A stretch of 64,000 nt of DNA, taken from positions 3,322,394 to 3,386,393 of the forward strand of contig CP036432.1 in assembly GCA_007753675.1 (NCBI GenBank). The letters are read 5' to 3'. The stretch comes from Stieleria magnilauensis (GTDB lineage Bacteria > Planctomycetota > Planctomycetia > Pirellulales > Pirellulaceae). The position numbers were made by a program, and so were the translations under genes. Below are positions 48,746 to 58,067 of the stretch, piece by piece. Below the pieces are notes generated by a model. That model had not been told where the DNA came from. It saw only the letters and a list, made by a program, of their open reading frames with translations, and did no database searches. The stretch's first letter is position 1. Each line of letters opens with the position of its first letter.

Positions 48746-50014
48746 GTGAACGATGATTCAGCGATCGATTTCGAAAATCTAGAAAAGCTGGAGGGTGAGA
48801 CGGAGCTTGCACCACCTGAACTCTTCGCCGCCAACCTGATTGAATGGTCACTGGAGCGACACGCCAGCGATCTGTTTGTTTCGGACATCGATGGTGCCGT
48901 GCTGATTTCCGTCCGGCGACTGGGCCGGATCGAACCGGTTCGTAAACTCGCCCGCACCTACGGCCATCGGCTTCAAGGACACCTGCGTGTTTTGGCAGGC
49001 GCCGATGCGGGTGAATCCGTCCGCCCGGTCGAAGGCCGCGGCAACATCACCACGCCGGACGGATCCAAGGCACATCTTCGGCTCAGCAGCATCCCCACCC
49101 TGTACGGCCAAGACGTGGCGATTCGATTGTTCGATCCCGTGCGTGGCGCCCGACCGCTTGACCAACTGGGCATGGATTCCATCGACGTGGAATCGATCGA
49201 ACATCTGATCGGGCAACGAAGCGGATTGATTCTTGTCACCGGTCCGGTCGCGAGCGGTAAAAGCAGCACACTTTACGCCATCATGAATGAGCTCAATGAC
49301 GGATCAAGAAAAATCCACACCATTGAAGACCCCGTCGAGCATGCGCTCTCGGGCGTGATGCAATCACAAACCAATGCGCGACTCGGACTCGGGTTTGCCG
49401 AACTTTTGACGGTCGTGCTTCGGCACAGCCCCGATGTGATCATGATCGGCGAGATTCGTGATCGCCAAACGGCGGAAACCGCGATCCGAGCCGGGGCCAG
49501 CGGACAACTGGTGTTGGCAACGGTGCATTCGACGAGTACCGCCGAAGCGGTCGACATGATGCTGCAATACGATAGTGACCATGTCTTTCTAGCCAGCGCC
49601 CTGTCGGGCGTTATCAATCAACGTTTGGTCCGCCGACTCTGTCCGGTCTGCCGCAAACCGGCCGAAGGGTCCCATCCGACCGACGTCCCCGAGCGGATTC
49701 GAAGTCGCATGCAGGGGGCCGAAGCGTCGGTGTTCGTTCCGTTCGGTTGCCACCTCTGCTTCGAAGGCGGCTATGACCAACTGGTCGCCTTGCCGGAGAT
49801 CATGGTGGTCGACACCGTGATCGAAGAAGCCATCGCCAAACGGGCCAGCGCCAGTGACCTGGAGGCGATCACGACCGATGACGGGATGCTGCGTCTGGCC
49901 GAAGTCGCCCACAGTTACGTCCTGCGTGGGCTGACGTCGCTCGACGAAATCAATCGCGCCGTGACCGACCCGCACCTGACCAGCCTGCAGCGTCGCTCGG
50001 AAAAGGCCGGCTGA
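48746..50014 (+). CDS. GspE/PilB-type secretion or pilus ATPase
   Basis: 422 residues from the GTG at 48746 (GGAAG about 9 nt upstream). Upstream TTG and ATG starts (48590, 48608) would overlap recQ and add non-coding-like sequence. Motifs: Walker A GPVASGKSST at about 166-174, the Asp box HTIEDPVEH, Walker B VIMIGEIRD, the His box GQLVLATVHS, and a CPVC with a following CHLC metal site near 299-340. It powers type II secretion, type IV pili or related systems. It is short, lacking the usual long N-terminal domain, like some paralogues. No other secretion component adjoins it, but the TadE/TadG-like genes are near. Confidence 0.92.
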   Translation: MNDDSAIDFENLEKLEGETELAPPELFAANLIEWSLERHASDLFVSDIDGAVLISVRRLGRIEPVRKLARTYGHRLQGHLRVLAGADAGESVRPVEGRGNITTPDGSKAHLRLSSIPTLYGQDVAIRLFDPVRGARPLDQLGMDSIDVESIEHLIGQRSGLILVTGPVASGKSSTLYAIMNELNDGSRKIHTIEDPVEHALSGVMQSQTNARLGLGFAELLTVVLRHSPDVIMIGEIRDRQTAETAIRAGASGQLVLATVHSTSTAEAVDMMLQYDSDHVFLASALSGVINQRLVRRLCPVCRKPAEGSHPTDVPERIRSRMQGAEASVFVPFGCHLCFEGGYDQLVALPEIMVVDTVIEEAIAKRASASDLEAITTDDGMLRLAEVAHSYVLRGLTSLDEINRAVTDPHLTSLQRRSEKAG

Positions 50015-50093
50015 ACCCTGCCTGAGCCGAACAGGGTTCAGGCTGTAACTTGCCGAGCGAGGAAAGGATCAGCGATGAAAGGATCACTGAGCC

Positions 50094-50162
50094 CACCGGT
50101 AGCAGCGCGAGCCGACCGATGACAGCGTGCAATCAATCCGTGGGTTCGCGCTGCCATCGGTG
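50094..50162. repeat. Inverted repeat of the GCAGCGCGA type
   Basis: Arms CACCGGTAGCAGCGCGAGCC (50094-50113) and GGGTTCGCGCTGCCATCGGTG (50142-50162) are near-complementary. It lies between two converging genes. It is related in sequence to the GCGCGAGCC family at 4681-4759. Confidence 0.75.
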
Positions 50163-50233
50163 AGTCTTATTTTCGAGCGTTCGCCCGGCAAGCCGCCAAA
50201 ACTTTCGGCGGATTGTCAAAGGTGGCCGGAGCT

Positions 50234-50896
50234 CTATTCCGTGGACTCGCTCTCCAGTTCCGGGCGCGCCGGCGAGTCGCTTTCAGCCGGCTCCGCCGCA
50301 GGTGCCTCCTCGGCGTCCGGACCTTCTGCTTCGGGACGCTGCGGTGCGTCACGCTCACCATCGGGGCCGCCCGCTCCGGGGCCACCGCCTCCGCCACCAC
50401 CGGACATCTCCGCTTCGTCATACGACGCCGGCGGTTCGTCGTCGTCGACCGGAACCAGCGGACGATCGGGATTGACGACACCCGATGCCTCGTACACGAA
50501 CTTCGCGTGGCGATTGAACATCCAAGCGCCGCCATTTGGCATGTAGACCGTATACAGCTTGTGTGGCTTGACGATCAACCCGCCTCGCCACTGATAAACT
50601 TCCACTTGATAGCGGCCGTCTTCGAAGGTCTGCACCGGTTCCCTTCCCAGCAGCTCACGAACGTCCGTGTTGGACAAGAATCCGACGCCCTTGCGGTTGG
50701 CTTCCATGCTGGCTTCGGTGACTTGATCGTAGGCCGCGTTGACTGCCGGTCGGGCCACGAGATAGTCGTACCCTAACGCGACGACCATCAACCCCAACAA
50801 GACATAAAGCACCGTCTTGCGAGTTCCGCCGCCGGAGTCTTTGCTGGGCCATTGTTCGTCCCGCGCGTCAGCGGAATCCTGGGTCGTTTCTGACAT
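50234..50896 (-). CDS. Membrane protein with Gly/Pro-rich tail, unknown
   Basis: 220 residues. An N-terminal transmembrane segment lies at 27-47 (TVLYVLLGLMVVALGYDYLV), followed by a compact region (about 55-135) and a Gly-rich (seven Gly in a row) then Pro/Ala/Glu-rich tail. The compact region (FLSNTDVRELLGREPVQTFE, WRGGLIVKPHKLYTVYMPNG) is unassigned. It is probably an inner-membrane protein with the tail exposed. No function. Confidence 0.8.
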   Translation of the reverse strand: MSETTQDSADARDEQWPSKDSGGGTRKTVLYVLLGLMVVALGYDYLVARPAVNAAYDQVTEASMEANRKGVGFLSNTDVRELLGREPVQTFEDGRYQVEVYQWRGGLIVKPHKLYTVYMPNGGAWMFNRHAKFVYEASGVVNPDRPLVPVDDDEPPASYDEAEMSGGGGGGGPGAGGPDGERDAPQRPEAEGPDAEEAPAAEPAESDSPARPELESESTE

Positions 50897-51092
50897 GGGA
50901 GGGTGCCTTCAAAATGATCGAGAGGAATGGGGCATAATGTACCACCCTCCGTTGTACTAAAGCTCTTCAGCCCACGGGATCCGCGAAGGACGAACGGCGC
51001 GATTAATTGCAGAAAAACAGAACGGACCGGTGCGGTTGGGCAACGCGATCGACAGCACGGGCCGGATCGACTGCCCCGGTTCGATTGCCGCG
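50897..51092. other. Gene-poor stretch upstream of the small membrane protein
   Basis: No gene supported; it must contain the promoter of the gene at 50234-50896. A GTAC-CACCCTCCGTT-GTAC inverted pair lies at about 50939-50957. Confidence 0.4.
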
Positions 51093-51868
51093 CTATCGAC
51101 GAAAGCAGAGCTTCGCGTCGGACGCGGATCTTGAAATCATCGAAAACGGCGGTTCGGAGGTCACAATGCTCCAGCGTGCCGTCAGGTATCGCAGGTACGC
51201 CGCTTGATCGGCGCTGACACGGTCCTGTGATTGGAACAATTCGACCAAACAATTGATCAAGAACTTCAACTTGATCTTCGGCAGATGCGATAGTTTCTCC
51301 ACGGATGCGGCGAGTAGTTCTCGGGCAATCCGTCGTCGATCGCCAGCAGCATCTGTGCGACAGACGAATCCTGCGATTGGCATGCCGTCGATAACGCGAG
51401 TTCGGTCAACGCAAACCGCTGCGACGCGTCAACCTCACTGATGCATTGCCACCACGTTTCGACCGACTCCAGCGTCGATGGGTTGGGCAGTGTTTTGACC
51501 AGGGACCGCAGTGCGGGGTCGAACAGCAACAACGACGGAATCGTCACCAACGCGGCCTTGCGATCTCGATCTCAACGCCACTGTTGCGATGTCGAGATCG
51601 GCCAAATCATCATGCCGAACAACAGCAGCAAACTGCCCCACTGGATCGTCGCCATCGCGGAGCGGTGATTGGACGAACCGCCAAAGAAGATTGGGGCGGT
51701 TGTAGCAGTCGAAAGAAATTCACCGATCAAACAAAAAAAGGCAGCACTCGTCGGTGAAACGCAAAGCTCGACGTGAGCCCAAGTTCTTGCCCCGAACCTG
51801 TTGCCTGCGATCACCGACAAAGACGCTGCCTCGCCCCGTGAATTCGATGATTCGCCAGCCGTTCCCAT
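51093..51868 (-). pseudogene. Decayed membrane-protein gene (stop codon and frameshift)
   Basis: One reading frame (51868 downward) shows a hydrophobic stretch GSLLLLFGMMIWPISTSQQW, meets TGA at 51574-51572, then continues in the same frame as LVTIPSLLLFDPALRSLVKT and WWQCISEVDASQRFALTELA to about 51300. The protein-like sequence then resumes in a second frame (RRRIARELLAASVEKLSHLP, LKFLINCLVELFQSQDRVSA). This pattern (one stop plus one frameshift) is typical of a relic. I cannot name the parent; the last part resembles the C-terminal tail of planctomycete M48-like membrane peptidases, which is a weak impression. Boundaries are approximate. Confidence 0.5.
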
Positions 51869-51981
51869 TGACGGTCACTCGTCCGATCCGTCGGAAGGGT
51901 TGTGTCGTCAACACCTGCGCCTGCCTCACGCGCATCGTGCTTCGTTACGCTTTTCCGCAGCAGGATGTGGCGGCTCAGAGA

Positions 51982-52009
51982 AATGTTCCGGCGTTGCCGC
52001 CGGAACATT
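51982..52009. repeat. Perfect 11-bp hairpin
   Basis: AATGTTCCGGC (51982-51992) and GCCGGAACATT (51999-52009) are perfect complements around GTTGCC. It stands in gene-free DNA; 52080-52160 nearby also shows loose repeats of CATCGTTCCATCG and GATCCCTC. Nothing else is seen from 51869 to 52308. Confidence 0.7.
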
Positions 52010-52308
52010 CTCCAAGAGCCCCATGTGTTCTGCGGATTCCTTCCAAGATTGAAGCCCGAGTCTCCCCACCAAGATTCGTCCGGTTGAATCATCGTTCCAT
52101 CGTGGTCATCGATCCCTCGATTGTTGTTGATCCCTCATCAACCATCGTTCCATCGATGAAGCACAGTATTGCGAATCGCACCCGATCCGATGAAGAGCAG
52201 AAACCGAAAAGCGATGTGGTAACCCGCAACCCGCCGGAGGTGCCCTTGTGAGGCAACGACGGCAAAGATTGCGGTCGGCTTTAGCGTCGCGACGTCAACG
52301 TGACGCTC

Positions 52309-52342
52309 GTGCGCCGGCTACTGTTCGATGTGGCCGGCGCAC
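52309..52342. terminator. Hairpin abutting the FixJ-like gene stop
   Basis: GTGCGCCGGC (52309-52318) and GCCGGCGCAC (52333-52342) form a perfect 10-bp stem directly at the stop codon of the regulator (minus strand). No U-tract follows, but the stem is strong. Confidence 0.55.
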
Positions 52343-52962
52343 TAGGTATCCAGCATGTCCGCTTCGATCACCATCCTGACCAGATCAACCACCGATTCGG
52401 CCTGCAACTTGGTGTAGATCTCGCTGCGACGGTTCTCCACCGTTCGCACGCTGACGTCAAGACGATTCGCGATCACCTTGTTCGGCTTGCCGGCCACCAC
52501 ATAAGACAACACCGTGCGTTCAGACGGCGTCAGCTCGTTGATCCGCTCCCGAATCGCTTGGCGGTGCGCTTCTTCCACACGCTTGCTCGCATCGAGTGCC
52601 AGCGCTTTGCGGATCGCGTTCCAGAGATCGTCTTCCAGATACGGCTTGTCCAGCAACGTGATCGCGCCGCGCTGAATCGCCTGGACCGTGACCGGTGTGG
52701 TCGCAAACGCTGTCAGAACGATGACCGGCAACAGCGATCCCATGTCATTCAATTCCGCTTGCAACTCCAGTCCGCTCATGCCCAGCATCCGGATATCCGT
52801 CACCAAGCATCCCGGCTTGTCCTTGGTGTAGAACTCCAAAAAGTCCTCCGCCGACGCAAACGCTTTGGACTCCAATCCCATCGAGCTGACCAGCGCACAG
52901 ACGGATTCCCGGGCACGCTCATCGTCATCAACGACGAAAATGACTTGTTGTTGCCAAGACAT
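52342..52962 (-). CDS. FixJ/NarL-type response regulator
   Basis: 206 residues. The receiver domain (1-125) has the acidic pair in IFVVDDDERARES, phospho-acceptor Asp in CLVTDIRMLGMSG, conserved Thr in VLTAFAT and Lys in LLDKPYLEDDL, so it is complete. The C-terminal LuxR helix-turn-helix (145-200) reads LTPSERTVLSYVVAGKPNKV and SVRTVENRRSEIYTKL. It is a transcription activator or repressor. No histidine kinase adjoins, so its partner lies elsewhere. Upstream DNA to 53560 is gene-free and may contain its promoter. Confidence 0.95.
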   Translation of the reverse strand: MSWQQQVIFVVDDDERARESVCALVSSMGLESKAFASAEDFLEFYTKDKPGCLVTDIRMLGMSGLELQAELNDMGSLLPVIVLTAFATTPVTVQAIQRGAITLLDKPYLEDDLWNAIRKALALDASKRVEEAHRQAIRERINELTPSERTVLSYVVAGKPNKVIANRLDVSVRTVENRRSEIYTKLQAESVVDLVRMVIEADMLDT

Positions 52963-53560
52963 CGAATGCGGTCACCCCGGAACGACGAGTGTGGTTGAAG
53001 TGATGGTGACGTGAGACGGTCCCCAGCCCACCTGTCGGGGTTCGCTGCACCACCTTGGGCGAACAGGACAAGACATCAGTGTCGAGGTTTTGGGCGGAGT
53101 TTTCAATCTGCCAGCGTCAGAGAAGAGAGGTGCGGTCGGAAATCATCCGGGAGCGGTGTTCAGATGAGTAGGTGTGCCAAAGTCGCCTCAGACATCAGGT
53201 TCGCAGTCAAGCACGATCCCAATCACTGCCCGTCCGACTTGACCGAAGCGATCACCGCGTGCGGCTCAGTTGCACAGCATACTACACTTTCCATGCGAAG
53301 GGCAATCAGCCCCCTCTAAGTGAGTGTGCGGTTGTGGGTCCTCGTTAGCGGCGAAGACACAGCGACAGACGACGCCGGAGCCAAACGGACGGTCGCGCCT
53401 GGCCGTTCCGTTTCAGACGTCTCGATCATGACCGTTTGGCGTCATTCTGCCCGAACCACCACCCCGGGCGAGCATCCCCCGGGATCGTCTCGAAACTGCA
53501 AGCCATGTTCTCATTGCAAGCATTTTTTCATCACGCGACTCAACCCGGCGAACCCACCAG
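52963..53560. other. Intergenic region, about 600 bp, divergent genes
   Basis: No protein-like frame. It holds the promoters of the FixJ-like regulator and of the conserved gene at 53561. A near-perfect inverted pair AACGGACGG / CCGTTCCGTT lies at about 53384-53413. Nothing else recognised. Confidence 0.45.
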
Positions 53561-55012
53561 ATGATTCGAACCCACCAATCCAACCAGCACTCCGAGCCCC
53601 TCGACACGCACCAAAAAGCCTTGGAGGTCAACCTGGATCCCCGCCGCTACGGGACGTTTGCCGAGATCGGCGCGGGACAAGAGGTCGTTCGCTGGTTCTT
53701 TCGCGTCGGGGGTGGCGCCGGCACGATCGCCAAAAGCATGTCGGCCTATGACATGAAGGTCAGTGACGCGATCTACGGACGGGCCTCACGCTACGTCTGT
53801 CGGGAACGTCTGCAGGCCATGCTCGACTATGAACACACGTTGAATCTGGACCGGTTGCGAGAGGTCCGCGGTGAAACGACTGCGTTCTTCACCTTTGCCG
53901 ATACCGTTTCGGCAAGAAACTATCACGGCACCAATGCCTGCCACGGCTGGATGGGGATCAAATTCCAGGCCCATCCCCAAGACGAAGACAGCCAGATCAT
54001 CATCCACGTCCGCATGCTCGATGACGAAGCGGCCCTGCAACAGGAAGCCCTCGGCATCGTCGGCGTCAATCTGGTCCACGGCGCCTTTGCCCTCCACCAT
54101 GAGCCCGAACTGTTGGTCGCCGCGCTGCTGGACGGCCTGTCGACATCGCGGATCGAAATCGACATGATCGAGTTCTCCGGCATCGCGTTCCGCCACGTCG
54201 ACAACCGCTTGATGAGTCTGAAACTGGTCGAGCTCGGTTTGAGCGGTGCGGCCATGTTCGCTGCCAGCGGAGAAGTCTTGCAGCCGTCGGAGTTTTTTTA
54301 CCGCAAAGCGATCCTGGTCGAACGCGGAAGCTTTCGTCCCGTTTGCAACGTCAATTTGGACATGCTGGAGAGCGCCCGAGAGCAGTTTTCCAAACATCCC
54401 AACGTGGTCGGCAAGGAAATCGTCTCCGTCATGGAACTGACGATGAACAATCTGAAGGCCGCGGGCGAAATCAATTTGTCGGACTTCCTGGCCCGCGCCG
54501 ATGTGATGGCGACTTGCGGAATGCCGGTCCTGATTTCCGATTACTTCCAGTACTATCGGCTGGCCGCCTACCTGTCACGCTACACCAAAGAAAAGATCGC
54601 GATCACAATGGGGGCTGGCAGTTTGCGGGAACTGTTTGACGAACAGTACTACACCGGGCTCCAAGGCGGCATCCTGGAATCCTTCGGACGGATGTTCAAA
54701 AACGGCCTGCAGGTCTACTGCTATCCCATGCTGGATTCCGAGAGCGGCGAACTGACAACCTGTGAGAATTTGAACATCGATCCCCAGTTGAGACAACTGT
54801 TCGGCTACCTGTGTGACCGTGGCGGCATCATCGACGTGCAAAACTATGACCCCGCCTGCTTGCAAGTGCGATCACGCGACGTGCTGCAAAAAATCAAATC
54901 GGGCGACCCGGAATGGGAGTTGATGGTGCCCGAGTCGGTCGCGGAAGTCATCAAACGCAAGTGCTACTTCGACTACCAACCGGCCGACGATTTCGAACAC
55001 GCAGTGCGATAA
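53561..55012 (+). CDS. Conserved cytoplasmic protein, unknown function
   Basis: 483 residues, no signal or membrane segment. Compact, well-balanced composition suggests a globular enzyme-like protein. Notable stretches are YGTFAEIGAGQEVVRWFFRV, GGGAGTIAKSMSAYDMKVSD, RNYHGTNACHGWMGIKFQ and KIAITMGAGSLRELFDEQYY. I do not recognise it. The glycine-rich strings could be nucleotide-binding loops, but this is a guess. It is preceded by 600 bp of gene-free DNA and followed by a palindromic repeat. It appears monocistronic. Confidence 0.9.
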   Translation: MIRTHQSNQHSEPLDTHQKALEVNLDPRRYGTFAEIGAGQEVVRWFFRVGGGAGTIAKSMSAYDMKVSDAIYGRASRYVCRERLQAMLDYEHTLNLDRLREVRGETTAFFTFADTVSARNYHGTNACHGWMGIKFQAHPQDEDSQIIIHVRMLDDEAALQQEALGIVGVNLVHGAFALHHEPELLVAALLDGLSTSRIEIDMIEFSGIAFRHVDNRLMSLKLVELGLSGAAMFAASGEVLQPSEFFYRKAILVERGSFRPVCNVNLDMLESAREQFSKHPNVVGKEIVSVMELTMNNLKAAGEINLSDFLARADVMATCGMPVLISDYFQYYRLAAYLSRYTKEKIAITMGAGSLRELFDEQYYTGLQGGILESFGRMFKNGLQVYCYPMLDSESGELTTCENLNIDPQLRQLFGYLCDRGGIIDVQNYDPACLQVRSRDVLQKIKSGDPEWELMVPESVAEVIKRKCYFDYQPADDFEHAVR

Positions 55013-55126
55013 CCCCGGCGTCGTTCCACGCTTGCTGAGCGGGACAACCGACGAGTCGGACAGAAATGCGTTGGTCAAAAGATGGGCCGCTGCGGCTCAC
55101 GGATTAAAATTTTGGAAAGGGGCAAC

Positions 55127-55232
55127 GGCACGGGCATGAGTGTTGGTGTTTAGCCTTTAGGCGATTCCCGGTCGCTGCGACGCAGCGACAGTGGGCGGCT
55201 GAAGCCTGCACACCAACACTCATGCCAGTGCC
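55127..55232. repeat. Long palindromic repeat, CTGCACACCA family (third copy)
   Basis: Arms at 55127-55149 and 55210-55232 are complementary at 22 of 23 positions (GGCAYKGGCATGAGTGTTGG, then TGT). The interior carries GTCGCTGCGACGCAGCGAC and GGCGGCTGAAGCCTGCACAC. The element is nearly identical, in the opposite orientation, to 43986-44081. It lies between converging genes. Confidence 0.9.
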
Positions 55233-55280
55233 ATTCACACTCCCGCCCCGCGTGGGGCGCCGCTTCGTTTTTCAATGCGA

Positions 55281-56075
55281 TCAAGCTTTCACGATCGCGT
55301 CGCCTTCTTCACCGTCCTGGGTGGTAACAGCGCGCGATGAATTGGGTTTCTCGCCAACCAGGCCCGTCGCGCAGCCCCAGAAATACGACCTTAAATTCGT
55401 GTTCAATCCGGCGTCTTGAAACGCCGTGATCGCGGAACGGCAGTCACCGAATGCGATCGTGTAAACGCCCAACATGCGATAGTTGTCCGGATTGCCCATC
55501 AGAAGCTTGCCGATCAGCGGGATCACGTTGTTCAAATAAAGCAAGTACGGAATTCTCAGCCATCGTGACGGCGGGACCGAGATCTCGATGAAGGAAAACG
55601 TCCCGCCGGGCTTCAGGATGCGATGAATCTCGCGGGCCAATCGGATCGTCTGGTCTCTGGAAAACGTCTTCAGACCAAATGACGAAACGACAACATCGGC
55701 GGAGTCATCGGGGATTTGGCTGCAGAGCGCGTCTTCTTCGCGAATCTCCAGTTCGCACACGAGTCGACCCACGTGGTTGTCTTGAGCCTTGCGGCACATG
55801 ACGGGTGAATTGTCCACGGCAACGATCTTCCCGCCAGGACCGATCGATCTGCCGACAGCGGGACACAGTTCCCCCATCCCGGTCATCAAGTCGATCACGG
55901 TGATCGACTCGGGAATCGACAGTTGCCCAAGGCATTGCCGCCGCCATCGACGACAAAACCCGAAGGACGAAATCAGATTGACCGTCCCATAGGTCGCTGA
56001 CATTTCGTTGAACAGCTGCCGGACAAACAGCGTTTCGTAGATGTGTTCTGACTGCAAGGGATTCGATTCGTGCAA
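55281..56075 (-). CDS. SAM-dependent methyltransferase, UbiE-like
   Basis: 264 residues. Class I methyltransferase motifs: motif I VIDLMTGMGELCPAVG, the acidic end of strand 2 IVAVDNSPVM, DSADVVVSSFGLKTFSRDQT (motif II) and EIHRILKPGGTFSFIEISVP (motif III). The order and the FxxIAxxYDxxN-like start (LFNEMSATYGTVNLISSFGF) agree with the UbiE/COQ5 family that methylates quinone rings. The ring-specific role is not certain; the substrate could be another small molecule. It appears independent of its neighbours. Confidence 0.88.
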   Translation of the reverse strand: MHESNPLQSEHIYETLFVRQLFNEMSATYGTVNLISSFGFCRRWRRQCLGQLSIPESITVIDLMTGMGELCPAVGRSIGPGGKIVAVDNSPVMCRKAQDNHVGRLVCELEIREEDALCSQIPDDSADVVVSSFGLKTFSRDQTIRLAREIHRILKPGGTFSFIEISVPPSRWLRIPYLLYLNNVIPLIGKLLMGNPDNYRMLGVYTIAFGDCRSAITAFQDAGLNTNLRSYFWGCATGLVGEKPNSSRAVTTQDGEEGDAIVKA

Positions 56076-56094
56076 AGGAGGAACGGTGGTACCG

Positions 56095-57396
56095 TCAAGG
56101 ACGCATCACTCTTTGCCACCACGAGCGTTCAACGGGCTTCCGATCCAAGCAGGACTGCAATGCCTCGCCGATGCTCGCACAGGCATCATTGCGACTGAAG
56201 TCGATTCCGTCGGTGAGTTGCGGAATCCAGGTCGATGCGATTCGATCGGGTGACTCGAGGCATTCCAGCGCGATCATTGCGACCAATCCGATCGTATCGC
56301 GGCGAATCCGGTCGGGCAGTGATTTCGACAGCTCGTGCGCCCACGTCGCATGGGGTTCCGCCCAACACGCGACCCCCGATGCCGTGTCGATCAGGTTGAC
56401 GCGGGACTGGTGATCGATGATCGCATTCTCACGCTTCACACTGCCATGCGTCGCACCGATGCGGTGTGCCGCGGCAAGCGCAAACGCGACACGCACGAGC
56501 ATCTCCAATCGCTGAACCTGATTCGCACCAGGCGGGCGTGACGCGAAGGATTCACCGAAGATCCAGGGCCGCACGACCGCAAGGTGCTCGTTGTTGATCG
56601 CCGCAATCCGCGGTGCCACCCAGGACGGATGCGCGACGCTGCTGGTGCGTTCGCAGAGATCCAGGATGCGGGTCCGCTCGGTTCGCCCCAGCCTCGCGGG
56701 CAGCGGAATGATCTTCATCGCCACGGTGTCGTTCCGCTCGGTGTCACGTCCCTTGACCAGCCAACACCGCCCACGCTGCAGTTGCACGGTCGCAATGCAC
56801 CGGGCGCCGACGATCCACTCGGGCGGTTTGATCGGGATCGGAACGTCGATCGAATCATCCGAACGCGTTTCCGAAACCGGTTGCCCGCCCGAAGGCTGCC
56901 CCGCCGCCACGGTCATCTCTCGCTGGACAACGGATTGATCCCATTCCAAGCTGTCACCGGCGTGGATTTCTCGCGGTCCGGGTTCCAGATGTATCAATTG
57001 CTCGATCGAATCGGCGAGTTCGGGAAACCGATCACGAAAACGGGACGCGTCACAATCCTCACCTCGTTCCCGTCGGACACAAAGCTCGGCATCAATCAGG
57101 TCCAACACATCGCTCTCGGACTCGGCCAGCTGTGGGAACTGCTTCAAGTAGTCTTCCACGACAACCTGCTGTCCCCTGCGACGTTGCCCGATCAAATCGA
57201 CGGCCGCCAATTCCACCAGGCCGCTCGTTGACAGCGATGCCTGATCGATCAGCTCCGCCAGTGGTGACGTCGGATGACTTTCGCGGCGCCGCTGCAACCA
57301 ACCGATCAGATCATCGATCCCGGCAACGTGTGGCGACGTGCTTGCGGTCGCATCGGCGGGACGGCTTGAATCGTGCGGGGACGGACGCTCGGCCAT
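56095..57396 (-). CDS. Pseudokinase coupled to an ECF-type sigma factor
   Basis: 433 residues from the ATG at 57396, which shares 1 nt with the sigma-factor stop (TGATG); a GTG at 57399 is also possible. The N-terminal half (to about 150) is planctomycete kinase-leader-like (VVEDYLKQFPQLAESESDVL and RFRDRFPELADSIEQLI). The C-terminal 240 residues have a kinase-like fold: VAMKIIP (Lys at about 229) and AAAHRIGATHGSVKRENAII. The catalytic HRDxKxxN reads HGSVKRENA (Asp to Ser) and DFG reads DTA. The glycine-rich loop is absent. Without the catalytic Asp and with an altered Mg-binding motif it should not phosphorylate normally. Role inferred: regulatory partner of the sigma factor. Confidence 0.85.
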   Translation of the reverse strand: MAERPSPHDSSRPADATASTSPHVAGIDDLIGWLQRRRESHPTSPLAELIDQASLSTSGLVELAAVDLIGQRRRGQQVVVEDYLKQFPQLAESESDVLDLIDAELCVRRERGEDCDASRFRDRFPELADSIEQLIHLEPGPREIHAGDSLEWDQSVVQREMTVAAGQPSGGQPVSETRSDDSIDVPIPIKPPEWIVGARCIATVQLQRGRCWLVKGRDTERNDTVAMKIIPLPARLGRTERTRILDLCERTSSVAHPSWVAPRIAAINNEHLAVVRPWIFGESFASRPPGANQVQRLEMLVRVAFALAAAHRIGATHGSVKRENAIIDHQSRVNLIDTASGVACWAEPHATWAHELSKSLPDRIRRDTIGLVAMIALECLESPDRIASTWIPQLTDGIDFSRNDACASIGEALQSCLDRKPVERSWWQRVMRP

Positions 57397-57974
57397 CACG
57401 ACGACTCCGACAATCCGATCTCTTCGCGCGCCCGGTCGAGTGCGCGGCGGACCCGCATGCGAGCGGTGTCCGGTTTGATCCCCAGCCGCTGGCCGATTTC
57501 GTTCCAGTCGTGATTCTGCAACATCATGTCGAGCGCCAACGCGTCCGAATCGCCCAAGATCGAACGCACGCGATCAGCCACTTCCTTGCGGAGCGCGATC
57601 TGGCTGGGCGAGGTCTGGGCACCGTGAAGTTTGATCTCCTCCACCGGCGTCGCCTCGTTGCGACGAAAATCGCGGCAATGACGCGCCAGCGTTCGAAAGG
57701 TGTCGACCACTTCGTTGTCGATCGCACGCAGGATGTAGGAAAGGATATCGTCTGCCGTCAACGAATCCGCGTCGGTTCGCTTGGCCAAATCCACCATCAC
57801 TTCGTTGCAGATGTCCATCGATTCGGTCTGACCGGTCAGACCATACTGCCGCAAGCGCGTCCGCGCGCGGCGCCGCAGCTGACTGCCAAAGCTCTGCCAG
57901 ACCTCGTCCAGTGAGGCAGCCTGGGAGGGCGTCTCGGGCGAATCGGCATCATCGAGAGGAGGTTCGTTGGACAT
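57396..57974 (-). CDS. ECF-type sigma factor (second)
   Basis: 192 residues from ATG 57974. The frame continues to 58085 through a 27-bp tandem repeat, so a longer form of 229 residues is possible. Sigma region 2 is at about 30-95 (TESMDICNEVMVDLAKRTDA) and region 4 at about 150-185 (NHDWNEIGQRLGIKPDTARM, RVRRALDRAREEI). The linker is short and normal. It is coupled to the pseudokinase just as the first sigma factor is coupled to a WD40 kinase. The same layout with one active and one inactive partner is notable. Confidence 0.9.
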   Translation of the reverse strand: MSNEPPLDDADSPETPSQAASLDEVWQSFGSQLRRRARTRLRQYGLTGQTESMDICNEVMVDLAKRTDADSLTADDILSYILRAIDNEVVDTFRTLARHCRDFRRNEATPVEEIKLHGAQTSPSQIALRKEVADRVRSILGDSDALALDMMLQNHDWNEIGQRLGIKPDTARMRVRRALDRAREEIGLSESS

Positions 57975-57995
57975 GCGATCGTCGCCTACAGTGGG

Positions 57996-58067
57996 GTAAG
58001 CATCCTGCTTGCCAGCAGCCAGGTAAGCATCCTGCTTGCCAACAGTCAGGGAAGCATCCTGCTTGCC
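57996..58067. repeat. 27-bp tandem repeat with internal hairpins
   Basis: KTAAGCATCCTGCTTGCC recurs three times at 57996, 58023 and 58050, period exactly 27 bp; the third unit has GGAAG in place of GTAAG. Each unit contains AAGCA-TCC-TGCTT, a small hairpin. It lies just upstream of the sigma-factor ATG (57974) and, if translated, would read GKQDA units. Confidence 0.9.

Noticed and set aside
53561..55012. TonB-dependent receptor or nicotinate phosphoribosyltransferase for the 483-residue protein
   Set aside because: No signal peptide, barrel pattern or decisive motif is visible. I preferred unknown function.
57996..58067. CRISPR-like array
   Set aside because: Three units with 27-bp period and 18-bp conserved part leave only 9-bp spacers, and no cas gene is near. 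It is a tandem repeat.
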